From: Streptomyces sp. Ag109_O5-1
Lineage (GTDB): Bacteria; Actinomycetota; Actinomycetes; Streptomycetales; Streptomycetaceae
Direction: 5' to 3'
Assembly: GCF_003814875.1 (NCBI RefSeq)
Contig: NZ_RKQF01000001.1
Coordinates: forward strand, 8,556,001 to 8,620,000
DNA length: 64,000 bases
In this document: in pieces, positions 1 to 7,946 of the stretch
How positions within the stretch are numbered: position 1 is the stretch's first letter
How the letters are laid out: each line of letters opens with the position of its first letter
Translations under genes and position numbers: made by a program
The notes under the pieces: model-generated
Database searches by the model: none
What the model was told of the DNA's origin: nothing
What the model saw: only the letters and a program-made list of their open reading frames with translations

Positions 1-391
1 AGTTGGGCGCGTCGAGGTGGAACCGCTGCGCGGCGGTACGGGACGCGTCGCGCAGGGACGGCAGCAGCGCGGCGGACACCTTCAGCCGGGCGGCACTGGC
101 CGCGTCCTCGAGGCCCATCTCCCGCAAGGCCCCCGGCATCCCGCTCAGGAACAACGCCTCGGCCTCGCTCCGCCCCAACCCCGTCAGCCGCGTCCGATAC
201 CCCCCGACCAGCCGGTACCCGCCCGCACGCCCCCGGTCCGCGTACACCGGCACCCCCGCCTCCGACAGCGCCTGCGCGTCCCGCATCACGGTCCGCTCGG
301 ACACCTCCAGCTCCACGGCCAGCTCACCGGCGGTCATGACGGACCGGGACTGCAGCAGAAGCACCATCTTGATGAGCCGGGCGGCGCGCAT
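1..391 (-). CDS. WYL-type HTH transcriptional regulator (partial, C-terminus outside window)
   Basis: About 130 codons of the N-terminal part are present; the gene runs off the left edge of the window. The first ~60 residues form an HTH_11-type winged helix: MRAARLIKMVLLLQ start, then ELAVELEVSERTVMRD as the recognition helix region, and a wing with GRAGGYRLVGGYRTRL. This GGYRL pattern is typical of YafY/DeoR-like regulators that carry a C-terminal WYL ligand-sensing domain. The WYL domain itself would lie outside the window, so its presence is inferred. The ATG at 391 is the only good in-frame start. It is transcribed away from aceE's 3' end. Its target is unknown. Confidence 0.8.
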   Translation of the reverse strand, partial: MRAARLIKMVLLLQSRSVMTAGELAVELEVSERTVMRDAQALSEAGVPVYADRGRAGGYRLVGGYRTRLTGLGRSEAEALFLSGMPGALREMGLEDAASAARLKVSAALLPSLRDASRTAAQRFHLDAPN

Positions 392-421
392 GCGTTCATG
401 ATGCCGGGGCCCACCGACAGA

Positions 422-470
422 GGGGGAAAAGGGAAGCGGCGGAGAGGGGGGAAATGGGAAGCGGCGGACC
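422..470. repeat. Short direct repeat pair between regulator and aceE
   Basis: Two near-identical copies of about 22 bp (core GGGAAGCGGCGGA after a G-run and A-run) lie side by side at roughly 422-443 and 449-470. They occupy the space between the start of the WYL-type regulator and the 3' end of aceE. No coding function is evident. A little further on (about 505-540) is a stretch resembling the repeat found downstream of cobT. Confidence 0.6.
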
Positions 471-566
471 GGAAGGTGTGCGCACCCTCTTGTCCGCCGC
501 AACGTCGCTCGGCCGGGACGGCGCAGGTCGGCGGTGCCGAACCGCGCCGTGGCCCAGTCGGTTTCC

Positions 567-3269
567 CTACAGCCCGTACTTCTCCCGGGCTTCCTTCACC
601 GCCGTCGCCTTGACCTCGCCGCGCCGGGCCAGCTGGGCCAGGGCCGCGACCACGATCGACTCGGCGTCGACGCCGAAGTGGCGGCGGGCCGCCTCGCGGG
701 TGTCGGAGAGGCCGAAGCCGTCCGCGCCGAGCGAGGACCAGTCCTGCTCCACCCACTGCGCGATCTGGTCCGGGACCTGGCGCATGTAGTCGGACACGGC
801 CAGGACCGGGCCCTCGGCGCCGTGCAGGACCTGGCGGACGTACGGGACGCGCTCCTCGCCGCGCAGGAGTGCGGCGTCCGCCTCCATCGCGTCACGGCGC
901 AGTTCCGACCAGGACGTCGCCGACCAGACGTCGGCGGCCACGCCCCACTCGTCGGCGAGCAGCTGCTGCGCCTTCAGCGCCCAGTGGATCGCCGTACCGG
1001 AACCGAGGAGCTGGATGCGCGGGGCGTTGGCCGGGACGGTCACGCCCGCGGACTCCGCGGTGTTGAAGCGGTACAGGCCCTTGACGATGCCCTCGTCGAT
1101 GGCGAGCCCGGCCGGCTTGGCGGGCTGCGGGAGCGGCTCGTTGTAGACGGTCAGGTAGTAGAAGACGTTGGAGTCCTCGCCCGGAGCCGCCTCGCCGTAC
1201 ATCCGGCGCAGACCGTCCTTGACGATCGTCGCGATCTCGTAGGCGAAGGCCGGGTCGTACGTCATCGCGGCCGGGTTGGTCGCGGCGATCACCGGGGAGT
1301 GGCCGTCGGCGTGCTGGAGGCCCTCGCCCGTCAGGGTCGTACGGCCGGCCGTCGCGCCGACGAGGAAGCCGCGGCCGAGCTGGTCGCCGAGCTGCCACAT
1401 CTGGTCGGCGGTCCGCTGCCAGCCGAACATCGAGTAGAAGATGTAGAACGGGATCATCGCCTCGCCGTGCGTCGCGTACGCGGTGGACGCGGCGATGAAG
1501 TCGGCCATCGAACCGGCCTCGGTGATCCCCTCGTTGAGGATCTGGCCGTTCTTGGCCTCCTTGTAGTACATCAGCTGGTCGCGGTCGACCGGCTCGTACG
1601 TCTGCCCCTTGGGCGAGTAGATGCCCAGGGAGGGGAAGAGGCTCTCCATGCCGAAGGTGCGCGCCTCGTCGGGGACGATCGGTACCCAGCGCTTCCCGGT
1701 CTCCTTGTCCCGGACCAGGTCCTTGACGAGGCGGACGAAGGCCATCGTCGTCGCCACGTTCTGCGTGCCGGAGCCCTTGTCGAAGGAGGCGAACGCCTTG
1801 TCGGCGGGGGCGGGCAGCGGAGCCAGGGCGTGGGTACGGCGGGCGGGGGCCGGGCCGCCGAGGGCCGCGCGGCGCTCCTGGAGGTAGCGCACCTCGGGGG
1901 AGTCGGCGCCGGGGTGGCCGTAGGGCACCTTGCCGTCGACGAAGTCGCTGTCCTTGATCGGCAGCTCCAGCAGGTCCCGCATCGTCTTGAACTCGTCCAC
2001 CGCCAGCTTCTTCATCTGGTGGTTGGCGTTCTTCGACGCGAAGCCCTCGCCGAGGGTGTGGCCCTTGACGGTCTGGGCGAGGATCACGGTCGGCGCGCCT
2101 TTGAACTCGACGGCGGCCTTGTACGCGGCGTACACCTTGCGCGCCTCGTGACCACCCCGGGAGAGGTGGAAGCACTCCAGGATCTTGTCGTCGCTCAGCA
2201 GCTTCGCCATCTCGGCGAGCGCGGGGTCCTTGCCGAAGAAGTCGGCGCGGATGTAGGCGGCGTCGCGGGTCTGGTACGTCTGGACCTGCGCGTCCGGTAC
2301 CTCGCGCAGGCGGCGGACGAGGGCCCCGGTGGTGTCGAGCTGGAACAGCTCGTCCCACGCAGTACCCCACAGCGTCTTGATGACATTCCAGCCCGCGCCG
2401 CGGAACTGGGCCTCCAGCTCCTGCACGATCTTGAAGTTGGCGCGGACCGGGCCGTCGAGGCGCTGCAGGTTGCAGTTGATGACGAAGGTGAGGTTGTCCA
2501 GGCCCTCACGGGAGGCGAGCGCGAGCGCCGCAGTCGACTCCGGCTCGTCCATCTCGCCGTCGCCGAGGAAGGCCCAGACGTGCGAGGCGGTGAGGTCCTT
2601 GATGCCGCGCGCGGTCAGGTACCGGTTGAAACGGGCCTGGTAGATGGCCGAGAGCGGGCCGAGGCCCATGCTCACCGTCGGGAACTCCCACAGCCAGGGG
2701 AGGCGGCGGGGGTGGGGGTACGACGGGAGGCCGTTGCCGCCGGCCTCCTGGCGGAAGTTGTCGAGGTGCGCCTCGGTCAGCCGGCCGTCGAGGAAGGCGC
2801 GGGCGTAGATGCCGGGGGAGGCGTGACCCTGGATGTACAGCTGGTCACCGCTGCCGTCCCCCTCCTTGCCCTTGAAGAAGTGGTTGAAGCCGGTCTCGTA
2901 CAGCCAGGCGGCGGAGGCGAAGGTCGCGATGTGCCCGCCGACACCGTGTTTCGAGCCCCGGGTGACCATCGCGGCCGCGTTCCAGCGGTTCCACGCGGTG
3001 ATCCTCCGCTCCATCTCCTCGTCGCCGGGGACGGCCGTCTCGACGGCGGTGGGGATGGTGTTGACGTAGTCGGTCTCGAGCAGCTTCGGCAGCGCGATGC
3101 CGTCCGCCTCGGCGCGCTCCAGCGTGCGGCGCATCAGGTACGCGGCGCGGTACGGCCCGGCCTCCTTGGCCACGGCGTCCAGTGAGGCCTGCCATTCGGC
3201 GGTCTCCTCCGGGTCCCGGTCGGGGAGCTGGTCGAGCGCGCTCGGCTGGATGGCCTGGGGGTCGGTCAT
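567..3269 (-). CDS. aceE: Pyruvate dehydrogenase E1 component, homodimeric type (AceE)
   Basis: 900 residues, the expected length for the homodimeric AceE of actinobacteria and proteobacteria. It decarboxylates pyruvate with thiamine diphosphate and passes the acetyl group to the lipoyl E2. The ThDP/Mg motif is visible as FLGDGEMDEPES followed by FVINCNLQRLDGP. The N-terminal half also carries GGHIATFASAAWLYETGFNHFF-type E1 sequence (conserved GGH) and the C-terminal half has GEGLQHADGHS. I start at ATG 3269 (MTDPQAIQ), preceded by a GAGGAAGG ribosome site; an in-frame ATG 36 bp upstream lacks a site. The gene stands alone, 302 bp after lspA, with its own upstream palindrome. The E2 and E3 partners lie at 6-9.3 kb on the same strand. 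Confidence 0.96.
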   Translation of the reverse strand: MTDPQAIQPSALDQLPDRDPEETAEWQASLDAVAKEAGPYRAAYLMRRTLERAEADGIALPKLLETDYVNTIPTAVETAVPGDEEMERRITAWNRWNAAAMVTRGSKHGVGGHIATFASAAWLYETGFNHFFKGKEGDGSGDQLYIQGHASPGIYARAFLDGRLTEAHLDNFRQEAGGNGLPSYPHPRRLPWLWEFPTVSMGLGPLSAIYQARFNRYLTARGIKDLTASHVWAFLGDGEMDEPESTAALALASREGLDNLTFVINCNLQRLDGPVRANFKIVQELEAQFRGAGWNVIKTLWGTAWDELFQLDTTGALVRRLREVPDAQVQTYQTRDAAYIRADFFGKDPALAEMAKLLSDDKILECFHLSRGGHEARKVYAAYKAAVEFKGAPTVILAQTVKGHTLGEGFASKNANHQMKKLAVDEFKTMRDLLELPIKDSDFVDGKVPYGHPGADSPEVRYLQERRAALGGPAPARRTHALAPLPAPADKAFASFDKGSGTQNVATTMAFVRLVKDLVRDKETGKRWVPIVPDEARTFGMESLFPSLGIYSPKGQTYEPVDRDQLMYYKEAKNGQILNEGITEAGSMADFIAASTAYATHGEAMIPFYIFYSMFGWQRTADQMWQLGDQLGRGFLVGATAGRTTLTGEGLQHADGHSPVIAATNPAAMTYDPAFAYEIATIVKDGLRRMYGEAAPGEDSNVFYYLTVYNEPLPQPAKPAGLAIDEGIVKGLYRFNTAESAGVTVPANAPRIQLLGSGTAIHWALKAQQLLADEWGVAADVWSATSWSELRRDAMEADAALLRGEERVPYVRQVLHGAEGPVLAVSDYMRQVPDQIAQWVEQDWSSLGADGFGLSDTREAARRHFGVDAESIVVAALAQLARRGEVKATAVKEAREKYGL

Positions 3270-3571
3270 GTCGCCGCCTTCCTCAGTCGAAGGGGGTTCC
3301 CTCATCGGTAAGGGGTTCTTCGGGGGTGCCCTTGGTCTTTGGCAGGACAGGGCGTGAGGCTCTGGTGGAAGCCCGTCGGCGACTCTAACTCCCTGATCGA
3401 TGATCGATCAAAGGGTTCAGGGGCAAAACCTCTCGATTCCGAGAAAGTCGGCACGGGGTGCCTTCGGCGATGGCACCGGGTGACGTGATCCGATCGACGT
3501 TTGCGCAGGTGAGGCGGTGTCTGAGCGGGGGTGCGCTCTTCTGGTTCGGGACGGGGACGCGGTCGGTCGGT
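3270..3571 (-). promoter_or_regulatory. aceE upstream region
   Basis: This 302-bp gap between lspA and aceE holds no convincing gene. It contains the perfect palindrome annotated separately (3394-3410), and a direct repeat of about 18 bp (GGACGGGGACGCGGTCGGT type) at about 3550-3593 that runs into the 3' end of lspA. The aceE promoter is expected here, but I cannot name -35/-10 hexamers with confidence. Confidence 0.6.
3394..3410. promoter_or_regulatory. Perfect 17-bp palindrome upstream of aceE, candidate operator
   Basis: TGATCGATGATCGATCA is a perfect inverted repeat with an 8-bp half-site around one central base, lying 125 bp upstream of the aceE start codon. Such symmetry at AT-rich sequence in a G+C-rich intergenic region suggests a dimeric repressor or activator site. 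The nearby GntR/FCD protein (4163-4786) is one candidate binder, by proximity only. Confidence 0.5.
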
Positions 3572-4099
3572 TCAGGACGGGGACGCGGTCGGTGCCGCGG
3601 TGTCGGCGGCGCCCCGCGCCTGCCCCCGCACCGACAACAGGACCGCCAGGGCGCATCCGCATGTGATCGCCCAGTCGGCGAGGTTCATCACGCTGAAGTC
3701 GCGGACGGAGATGAAGTCGACCACCGCTCCCCGCATACCGCCTGGGGAACGGAAGACACGGTCCGTCAGATTGCCGACCGCCCCGCCCAGGATCAGCCCC
3801 AGCGAGACCGCCCACGGTGTGCTGGTCAGCCGCCGGGACACCCGGACGACGGCGACGGCGACGCCCGCCGCGATCAGCGTGAACACGATGGTCGTGGTCC
3901 GGCCCATGCTGAACGCCGCGCCGGGGTTGCGCTGGACCCGCAACTCCATCCAGGTCCCGATCACCGGTAGGGCGGCACGCCCCTCCAGCCAGGCGACCAC
4001 CGCCAGCTTGCTCCCCAGGTCGACGGCGTAGGCGAGGCCGGCCACGCACCACAGCACCCATACCTGCCGCCGCTTCACCGGCGTCTCGCCCACCGTCAC
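3572..4099 (-). CDS. lspA: Signal peptidase II (LspA-family lipoprotein signal peptidase)
   Basis: 175 residues with four predicted membrane segments (about 11-36, 68-85, 95-112, 138-157). The aspartic protease dyad of the family is present: D113 in GGAVGNLTDR and D142 in MNLADWAI. The NPGAAFS motif (58-64) matches the conserved NxGAAF loop. It would cleave prolipoproteins next to the lipidated cysteine at the cytoplasmic membrane. The GTG start at 4099 has a strong GAGGAGG site seven bases upstream. It follows the GntR regulator by 63 bp on the same strand and is probably co-transcribed with it. Streptomyces usually have another, housekeeping LspA elsewhere, so this may be a second copy. Confidence 0.9.
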   Translation of the reverse strand: MTVGETPVKRRQVWVLWCVAGLAYAVDLGSKLAVVAWLEGRAALPVIGTWMELRVQRNPGAAFSMGRTTTIVFTLIAAGVAVAVVRVSRRLTSTPWAVSLGLILGGAVGNLTDRVFRSPGGMRGAVVDFISVRDFSVMNLADWAITCGCALAVLLSVRGQARGAADTAAPTASPS

Positions 4100-4119
4100 G
4101 TCAGGCCTCCTCGTCGCCC

Positions 4120-4142
4120 CGGATCCCGGATCCCGGATCCCG
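4120..4142. repeat. Tandem heptamer GGATCCC x3
   Basis: Three back-to-back copies of GGATCCC followed by GGG fill the short gap between the GntR-type gene and lspA. The array is self-complementary and could fold as a small hairpin in the transcript. No function is evident. Confidence 0.75.
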
Positions 4143-4162
4143 GGTCAGCGTACGGCGGCCCC

Positions 4163-4786
4163 TCACGCCCGCGGCGCGCACCCCAGGACATGCGCCTTCA
4201 CGATCTCCGCGATCCGCGGGTCCCGGCGCTGGAACGCGGCGACCAGCTCCTCGTGCTCCTCGGCGTACGACTGCTGGACCGTCCCCAGCCAGCGGATGGA
4301 GAGGGCGGTGAAGACCTCGATGCCCAGCCCCTCCCACGTGTGCAGCAGGACCGAATTGCCGGCCGCCCGGACCAGCTCGCGGTGGAAGCCGACCGTGTGG
4401 CGGACCTGGGCCGTGCCGTCGGCGTTCCGGTCGGCCTCGTAGAGCGCCGCCACGTGCGGTTCGAGCGCCGAGCAGTCCTCCGCCAGCCGCTCCGCCGCCA
4501 GCTCCGCCGCGATCGCCTCCAGCCCGGCCCGCACCGGGTAGCTCTCCTCCAGGTCTGCCGCCGTCAGGTTCCGGACCCGCACGCCCTTGTTCGGCGCCGA
4601 CTCGATCAGCCGAAGGGACTCCAGCTCACGCAGTGCTTCCCGCACCGGCGTCTGGCTGACCTCCAGCTCCGTGGCGATCCGCCGCTCCACGATCCGCTCG
4701 CCCGGCTGCCAGCGCCCGCTGACGATCCCCTCCACGATGTGCTCGCGGATCTGCTCGCGCAGCGAGTGGACGACGGGCGCGGTCAT
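4163..4786 (-). CDS. GntR-family transcriptional regulator with FCD domain
   Basis: 207 residues. Residues about 8-72 form the GntR winged helix (LREQIREHIVEGIVSGRWQPGERI, then SQTPVREALRELESLRLIE), and about 80-200 the all-helical FCD effector-binding domain, with the metal-ligand type residues of FadR/VanR proteins (ESYPVRAGLEAIAAELAA; RHTVGFHREL). It should bind DNA as a dimer and respond to a small organic acid. The ATG start has a very good AAGGAG site. It heads a probable two-gene operon with lspA and lies about 900 bp upstream of aceE. A TTGACGTTTAGACAA stretch in its own promoter could be an autoregulatory site. The ligand is unknown. Confidence 0.93.
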   Translation of the reverse strand: MTAPVVHSLREQIREHIVEGIVSGRWQPGERIVERRIATELEVSQTPVREALRELESLRLIESAPNKGVRVRNLTAADLEESYPVRAGLEAIAAELAAERLAEDCSALEPHVAALYEADRNADGTAQVRHTVGFHRELVRAAGNSVLLHTWEGLGIEVFTALSIRWLGTVQQSYAEEHEELVAAFQRRDPRIAEIVKAHVLGCAPRA

Positions 4787-5129
4787 GGGAGCTCCTTAAG
4801 GGCGTTTGACGTTTAGACAATAAGGCCGGACTGCCTTTCGGGAGAGGTGCACGGGGGCGCTTTCGCGCAGGTGAGACGAGACTTACATGCTTCCCGGGCC
4901 GACGGGATCCGTAAAGCCCCGCAGCGTCGACCCGGCGGGGCTGAGGCCGACCGCTCGGGCCACCGGGCGGCTCTGCACCTGGTCGGGGCCGAGTACCGCA
5001 CTCCGCCCACCCGGGACACCGTCAAGCCGCGCGGCAGCGGTCTCTCCTGGCGGCTGCGGAAGAAACCGCTCCGCTCGGTCGGCAAGGCGCACAGCATCGC
5101 CGTAGGGGTCGTGGGCCAGGGGGTGGCGT
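4787..5129. other. Gap between GntR gene and pseudogene, nothing recognised
   Basis: The first 40 bp are the GntR promoter region. The rest has open frames on both strands but none gives a recognisable protein or a good ribosome site. One plus-strand stretch around 4970-5090 reads like a short Arg-rich protein fragment (LHLVGAEYRTPPTRDTV) and may be gene debris belonging to the adjacent decayed locus. Confidence 0.5.
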
Positions 5130-5978
5130 CATAGGGGCGTCGGCGAGGACCGCCGACATGGCCAGGTGGACGGTGGCGGTGAACTCGTCCTGGTGGAGCG
5201 GGAGTTCGAGGAGCGCGCAGGAACTGAGGAGTTCGGCGTCCGGAGTGGCCAGTAGGCCCTGTATCCGTGCGTTCAGGGCGTCGCGGTCCGCGATGTACGC
5301 GTAGGCGGTGGGGATTCCGTCCACACGGGCGAGGCGCAGGAGCGCGAAATGGACGGCGGCCTCGGTTGCGGTGGTGAGTAGTCCGGTGGCCTGGTCGTGC
5401 AGCAGACCCGGCTGCGTTGATGGTGGTGAGTGCGCTGGTGGGGTCTCCGGTCTCGCCTTGGCGGTTGGCGAGGTTGTTGAGAAAGGCGGCTAGGGCGATC
5501 TGGCGGCGGGTGACCTCGTGATCGCCTGGGCACTCGACGTAGTACCGGGCCACCAGGCCGCCCATCGAGTGGCAGAGGAACACGACCTGGGCGTCGGCGC
5601 GTTCCGGAGCCGAGGAGCGCCGGCGTTCCAGTTCCTCCGCCACGCGTTGTGGCGGAACGAGAGCCGCCAGTCGTAGCCGAACTCGTAGCCGCCAGTCGAA
5701 CGATCCACCGGGCACCCCGGTCGACGGGGTGCCAGAACGCCCGGGATGACGTGGAAGTCGGGCATCACGCCGAGAGGACGTATGCCGTCGCCGGGGTGGT
5801 CGTCGCCGATGTCGGCCGGCGGCCGGAGCCGCTTGACCGACCCGCCGAACGTGCGCCGGGCTCGCCATGACGCACCCCCCGACAGGTCCCATACGGCGTT
5901 GCCGTCCGTTCTCCGAAACCGCGTGTGAACTGACTCACCGTAGCGGTCGCCGGGCGGGCGCAGCAGGGAAAGGGTCAT
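5130..5978 (-). pseudogene. Decayed lipase/acyltransferase-like gene joined to a TPR-protein remnant
   Basis: Read on the minus strand, three frames carry pieces of protein. From 5978 to about 5640 one frame has MPDFHVIPGVLAP and YEFGYDWRLSFRHN, typical of an LCAT-like alpha/beta hydrolase. The reading then shifts to a frame with AQVVFLCHSMGGLVARYYVEC, the nucleophile elbow with HSMGG. After EVTRRQIAL the similarity switches in frame to FLNNLANRQGETGDPTSALTTI, which looks like a TPR unit. A further shift near 5425 leads into a frame reading HFALLRLARVDGIPTAYAYIADRD and onward. At least two frameshifts and an internal deletion are needed, so no functional product is expected. Confidence 0.75.
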
Positions 5979-5994
5979 GAGAGGGGCAAAATGC

Positions 5995-6030
5995 GGCGCC
6001 CCCGGCCGGAGTGCTCCGGTCGGGGGCGCC
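5995..6030 (-). terminator. Rho-independent-type hairpin after sucB
   Basis: Arms GGCGCCCCCGGCCGGAG and CTCCGGTCGGGGGCGCC pair over 17 positions with one G-U, around a TG loop. It sits 30 bp past the sucB stop codon and probably ends the lpd-sucB transcript. No long T-run follows, which is normal for Streptomyces terminators. Confidence 0.85.
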
Positions 6031-6059
6031 GTGGAACAGCGTCAGTACTGCCTGGCTGG

Positions 6060-7886
6060 TCAGAGACCGAGCTCGACCTCGAACTCGCCGGCCTCCAGGA
6101 TCGCCTTGACGGCCGTCAGGTAACGGGCCGCGTCGGCGCCGTCCACCAGGCGGTGGTCGTAGGACAGGGTCAGGTACGTCATGTCGCGGACGCCGATGAC
6201 CGTGCCCTCCTCCGTCTCGATGACGGCCGGACGCTTGACCGTGGCACCGATGCCGAGGATCGCGACCTGGTTCGGCGGCACGATGATCGTGTCGAACAGC
6301 GCGCCGCGCGAGCCGGTGTTGGAGATGGTGAAGGTCGCGCCGGACAGCTCGTCCGGGGTGATCTTGTTGGCGCGGACCTTGCCGGCCAGGTCCGCCGTGG
6401 CCTTGGCGATACCGGCGATGTTGAGGTCGCCGGCGCCCTTGATGACCGGGGTCATCAGGCCCTTCTCGGAGTCCACCGCGATACCGACGTTCTCGGTGTC
6501 GAAGTAGGTGATGGTGCCGTCGGCCTCGTTGATCCGGGAGTTGATGACCGGGTGGGCCTTCAGCGCCTGGGCGGCCGCCTTGACGAAGAACGGCATCGGG
6601 GAGAGCTTGACGCCCTCGCGGGCCGCGAACGAGTCCTTGGCCTGGGCGCGCAGGCGCATCAGGCGGGTCACGTCCACCTCGACGACCGAGGACAGCTGGG
6701 CCTGCTCGTGCAGCGCCTTGACCATGTTGTCGCCGATGACCTTGCGGATGCGGGTCATCTTGACGGTCTGGCCGCGGAGCGGGGAGACCTCAAGCGCCGG
6801 GGCCTTCTTGGCGGCGGCGGCCGGAGCGGCAGCGGCCACGGGGGCCGGAGCAGCGGCGGCGGCCTTCGCGGCCTCGGCGGCGGCGATGACGTCCTGCTTG
6901 CGGATACGGCCGCCGACGCCGGTGCCCTTGACGGAGCCCAGGTCGACGCCGTTCTCGGCGGCGAGCTTGCGCACCAGCGGGGTGACGTAGGCACCCTCGT
7001 CGACCGGAGCGGCCGGAGCCGGAGCCGGGGTGACGGGGGCGGCGGCCACCGGCGCGGGGGCCGGAGCCGGGGCGGCCGGAGCCGGAGCGGCGGCGACCGG
7101 GGCGGGCGCGGCCGGAGCAGCCGGAGCGGGCGCCGGGGCAGGGGCGGCGGGCGCGGGGGCCGGAGCCGCAGGGGCGGGCGCGGCCGGGGCAGCGGCGACG
7201 GGCGCCGGAGCCGGAGCGGCCGGGGCAGCCGCCGGAGCGGCACCCGGGGCGCCGATGACGGCGAGCTTGGCGCCGACCTCGGCGGTCTCGTCCTCGCCGA
7301 CCACGATCTCCAGCAGGACACCGGCGACCGGCGCCGGGATCTCCGTGTCGACCTTGTCGGTGGAGACCTCGAGCAGGGGCTCGTCCTCCCCGACCTCCTC
7401 GCCGACCTGCTTCAGCCAGCGGGTGACGGTGCCCTCGGTGACGGACTCACCGAGCGCGGGCAGGACCACGTCCGTGCCGGACGCGCCACCGGCCGGAGCG
7501 GCGGGCGCAGCGGCGGCGGGGGCCGGGGCCGGGGCGGCGGGGGCCTCGGCGACCGGCGCGGGGGCCGGGGCGGCCGGAGCCGGAGCGGCCGGAGCCGGAG
7601 CGGCGACGGGCTCGGCGACCGGGGCCGGGGCGGCAGCGGGCGCGCCCGTGCCGTCGTCGATGATGGCCAGCTCGGCGCCGACCTCGACCGTCTCGTCCTC
7701 GGCGACCTTGATCGAGGCCAGGATGCCCGAGGCGGGGGCCGGGATCTCGGTGTCGACCTTGTCGGTCGACACCTCGAGCAGCGGCTCGTCGGCCTCGACG
7801 CGCTCGCCCTCGGCCTTCAGCCAGCGGGTGACAGTGCCCTCGGTGACGCTCTCGCCGAGCGCCGGAAGGGTTACGGAAACCGCCAT
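6060..7886 (-). CDS. sucB: Dihydrolipoamide acyltransferase, E2 of 2-oxo acid dehydrogenase complex
   Basis: 608 residues. Two lipoyl domains (1-78 and about 137-212) each carry the lipoylated lysine in EVSTDKVDTEIP, at K43 and K178. They are joined by long Ala/Pro linkers. A peripheral-subunit-binding domain lies at about 310-336 (YVTPLVRKLAAENGVDLGSVKG), and the acyltransferase core at about 370-608 with the catalytic YDHRLVDG (H578, D582). It transfers acyl groups from E1 to CoA. In actinobacteria this type often serves both pyruvate and 2-oxoglutarate dehydrogenase, so the sucB name is a convention and does not prove substrate. It follows lpd by 60 bp, and the two likely form an operon ending at the 5995-6030 hairpin. 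Confidence 0.95.
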   Translation of the reverse strand: MAVSVTLPALGESVTEGTVTRWLKAEGERVEADEPLLEVSTDKVDTEIPAPASGILASIKVAEDETVEVGAELAIIDDGTGAPAAAPAPVAEPVAAPAPAAPAPAAPAPAPVAEAPAAPAPAPAAAAPAAPAGGASGTDVVLPALGESVTEGTVTRWLKQVGEEVGEDEPLLEVSTDKVDTEIPAPVAGVLLEIVVGEDETAEVGAKLAVIGAPGAAPAAAPAAPAPAPVAAAPAAPAPAAPAPAPAAPAPAPAPAAPAAPAPVAAAPAPAAPAPAPAPVAAAPVTPAPAPAAPVDEGAYVTPLVRKLAAENGVDLGSVKGTGVGGRIRKQDVIAAAEAAKAAAAAPAPVAAAAPAAAAKKAPALEVSPLRGQTVKMTRIRKVIGDNMVKALHEQAQLSSVVEVDVTRLMRLRAQAKDSFAAREGVKLSPMPFFVKAAAQALKAHPVINSRINEADGTITYFDTENVGIAVDSEKGLMTPVIKGAGDLNIAGIAKATADLAGKVRANKITPDELSGATFTISNTGSRGALFDTIIVPPNQVAILGIGATVKRPAVIETEEGTVIGVRDMTYLTLSYDHRLVDGADAARYLTAVKAILEAGEFEVELGL

Positions 7887-7946
7887 GGTTTCGGTTGCTC
7901 CTTACGAATTGCGGAAGTCTGAGTCGTCGCTTGTGCCGACCGAGGG

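Noticed and set aside
534..3185. Very long plus-strand open frame opposite aceE
   Set aside because: It mirrors the high third-position GC of aceE, has Val/Gly/Arg-rich composition and no domain or ribosome site; aceE itself is unmistakable.
5991..7922. Gly/Arg/Ser-rich plus-strand open frame opposite sucB
   Set aside because: It is the complement of the Ala/Pro linkers and lipoyl domains of E2; composition is an artefact.
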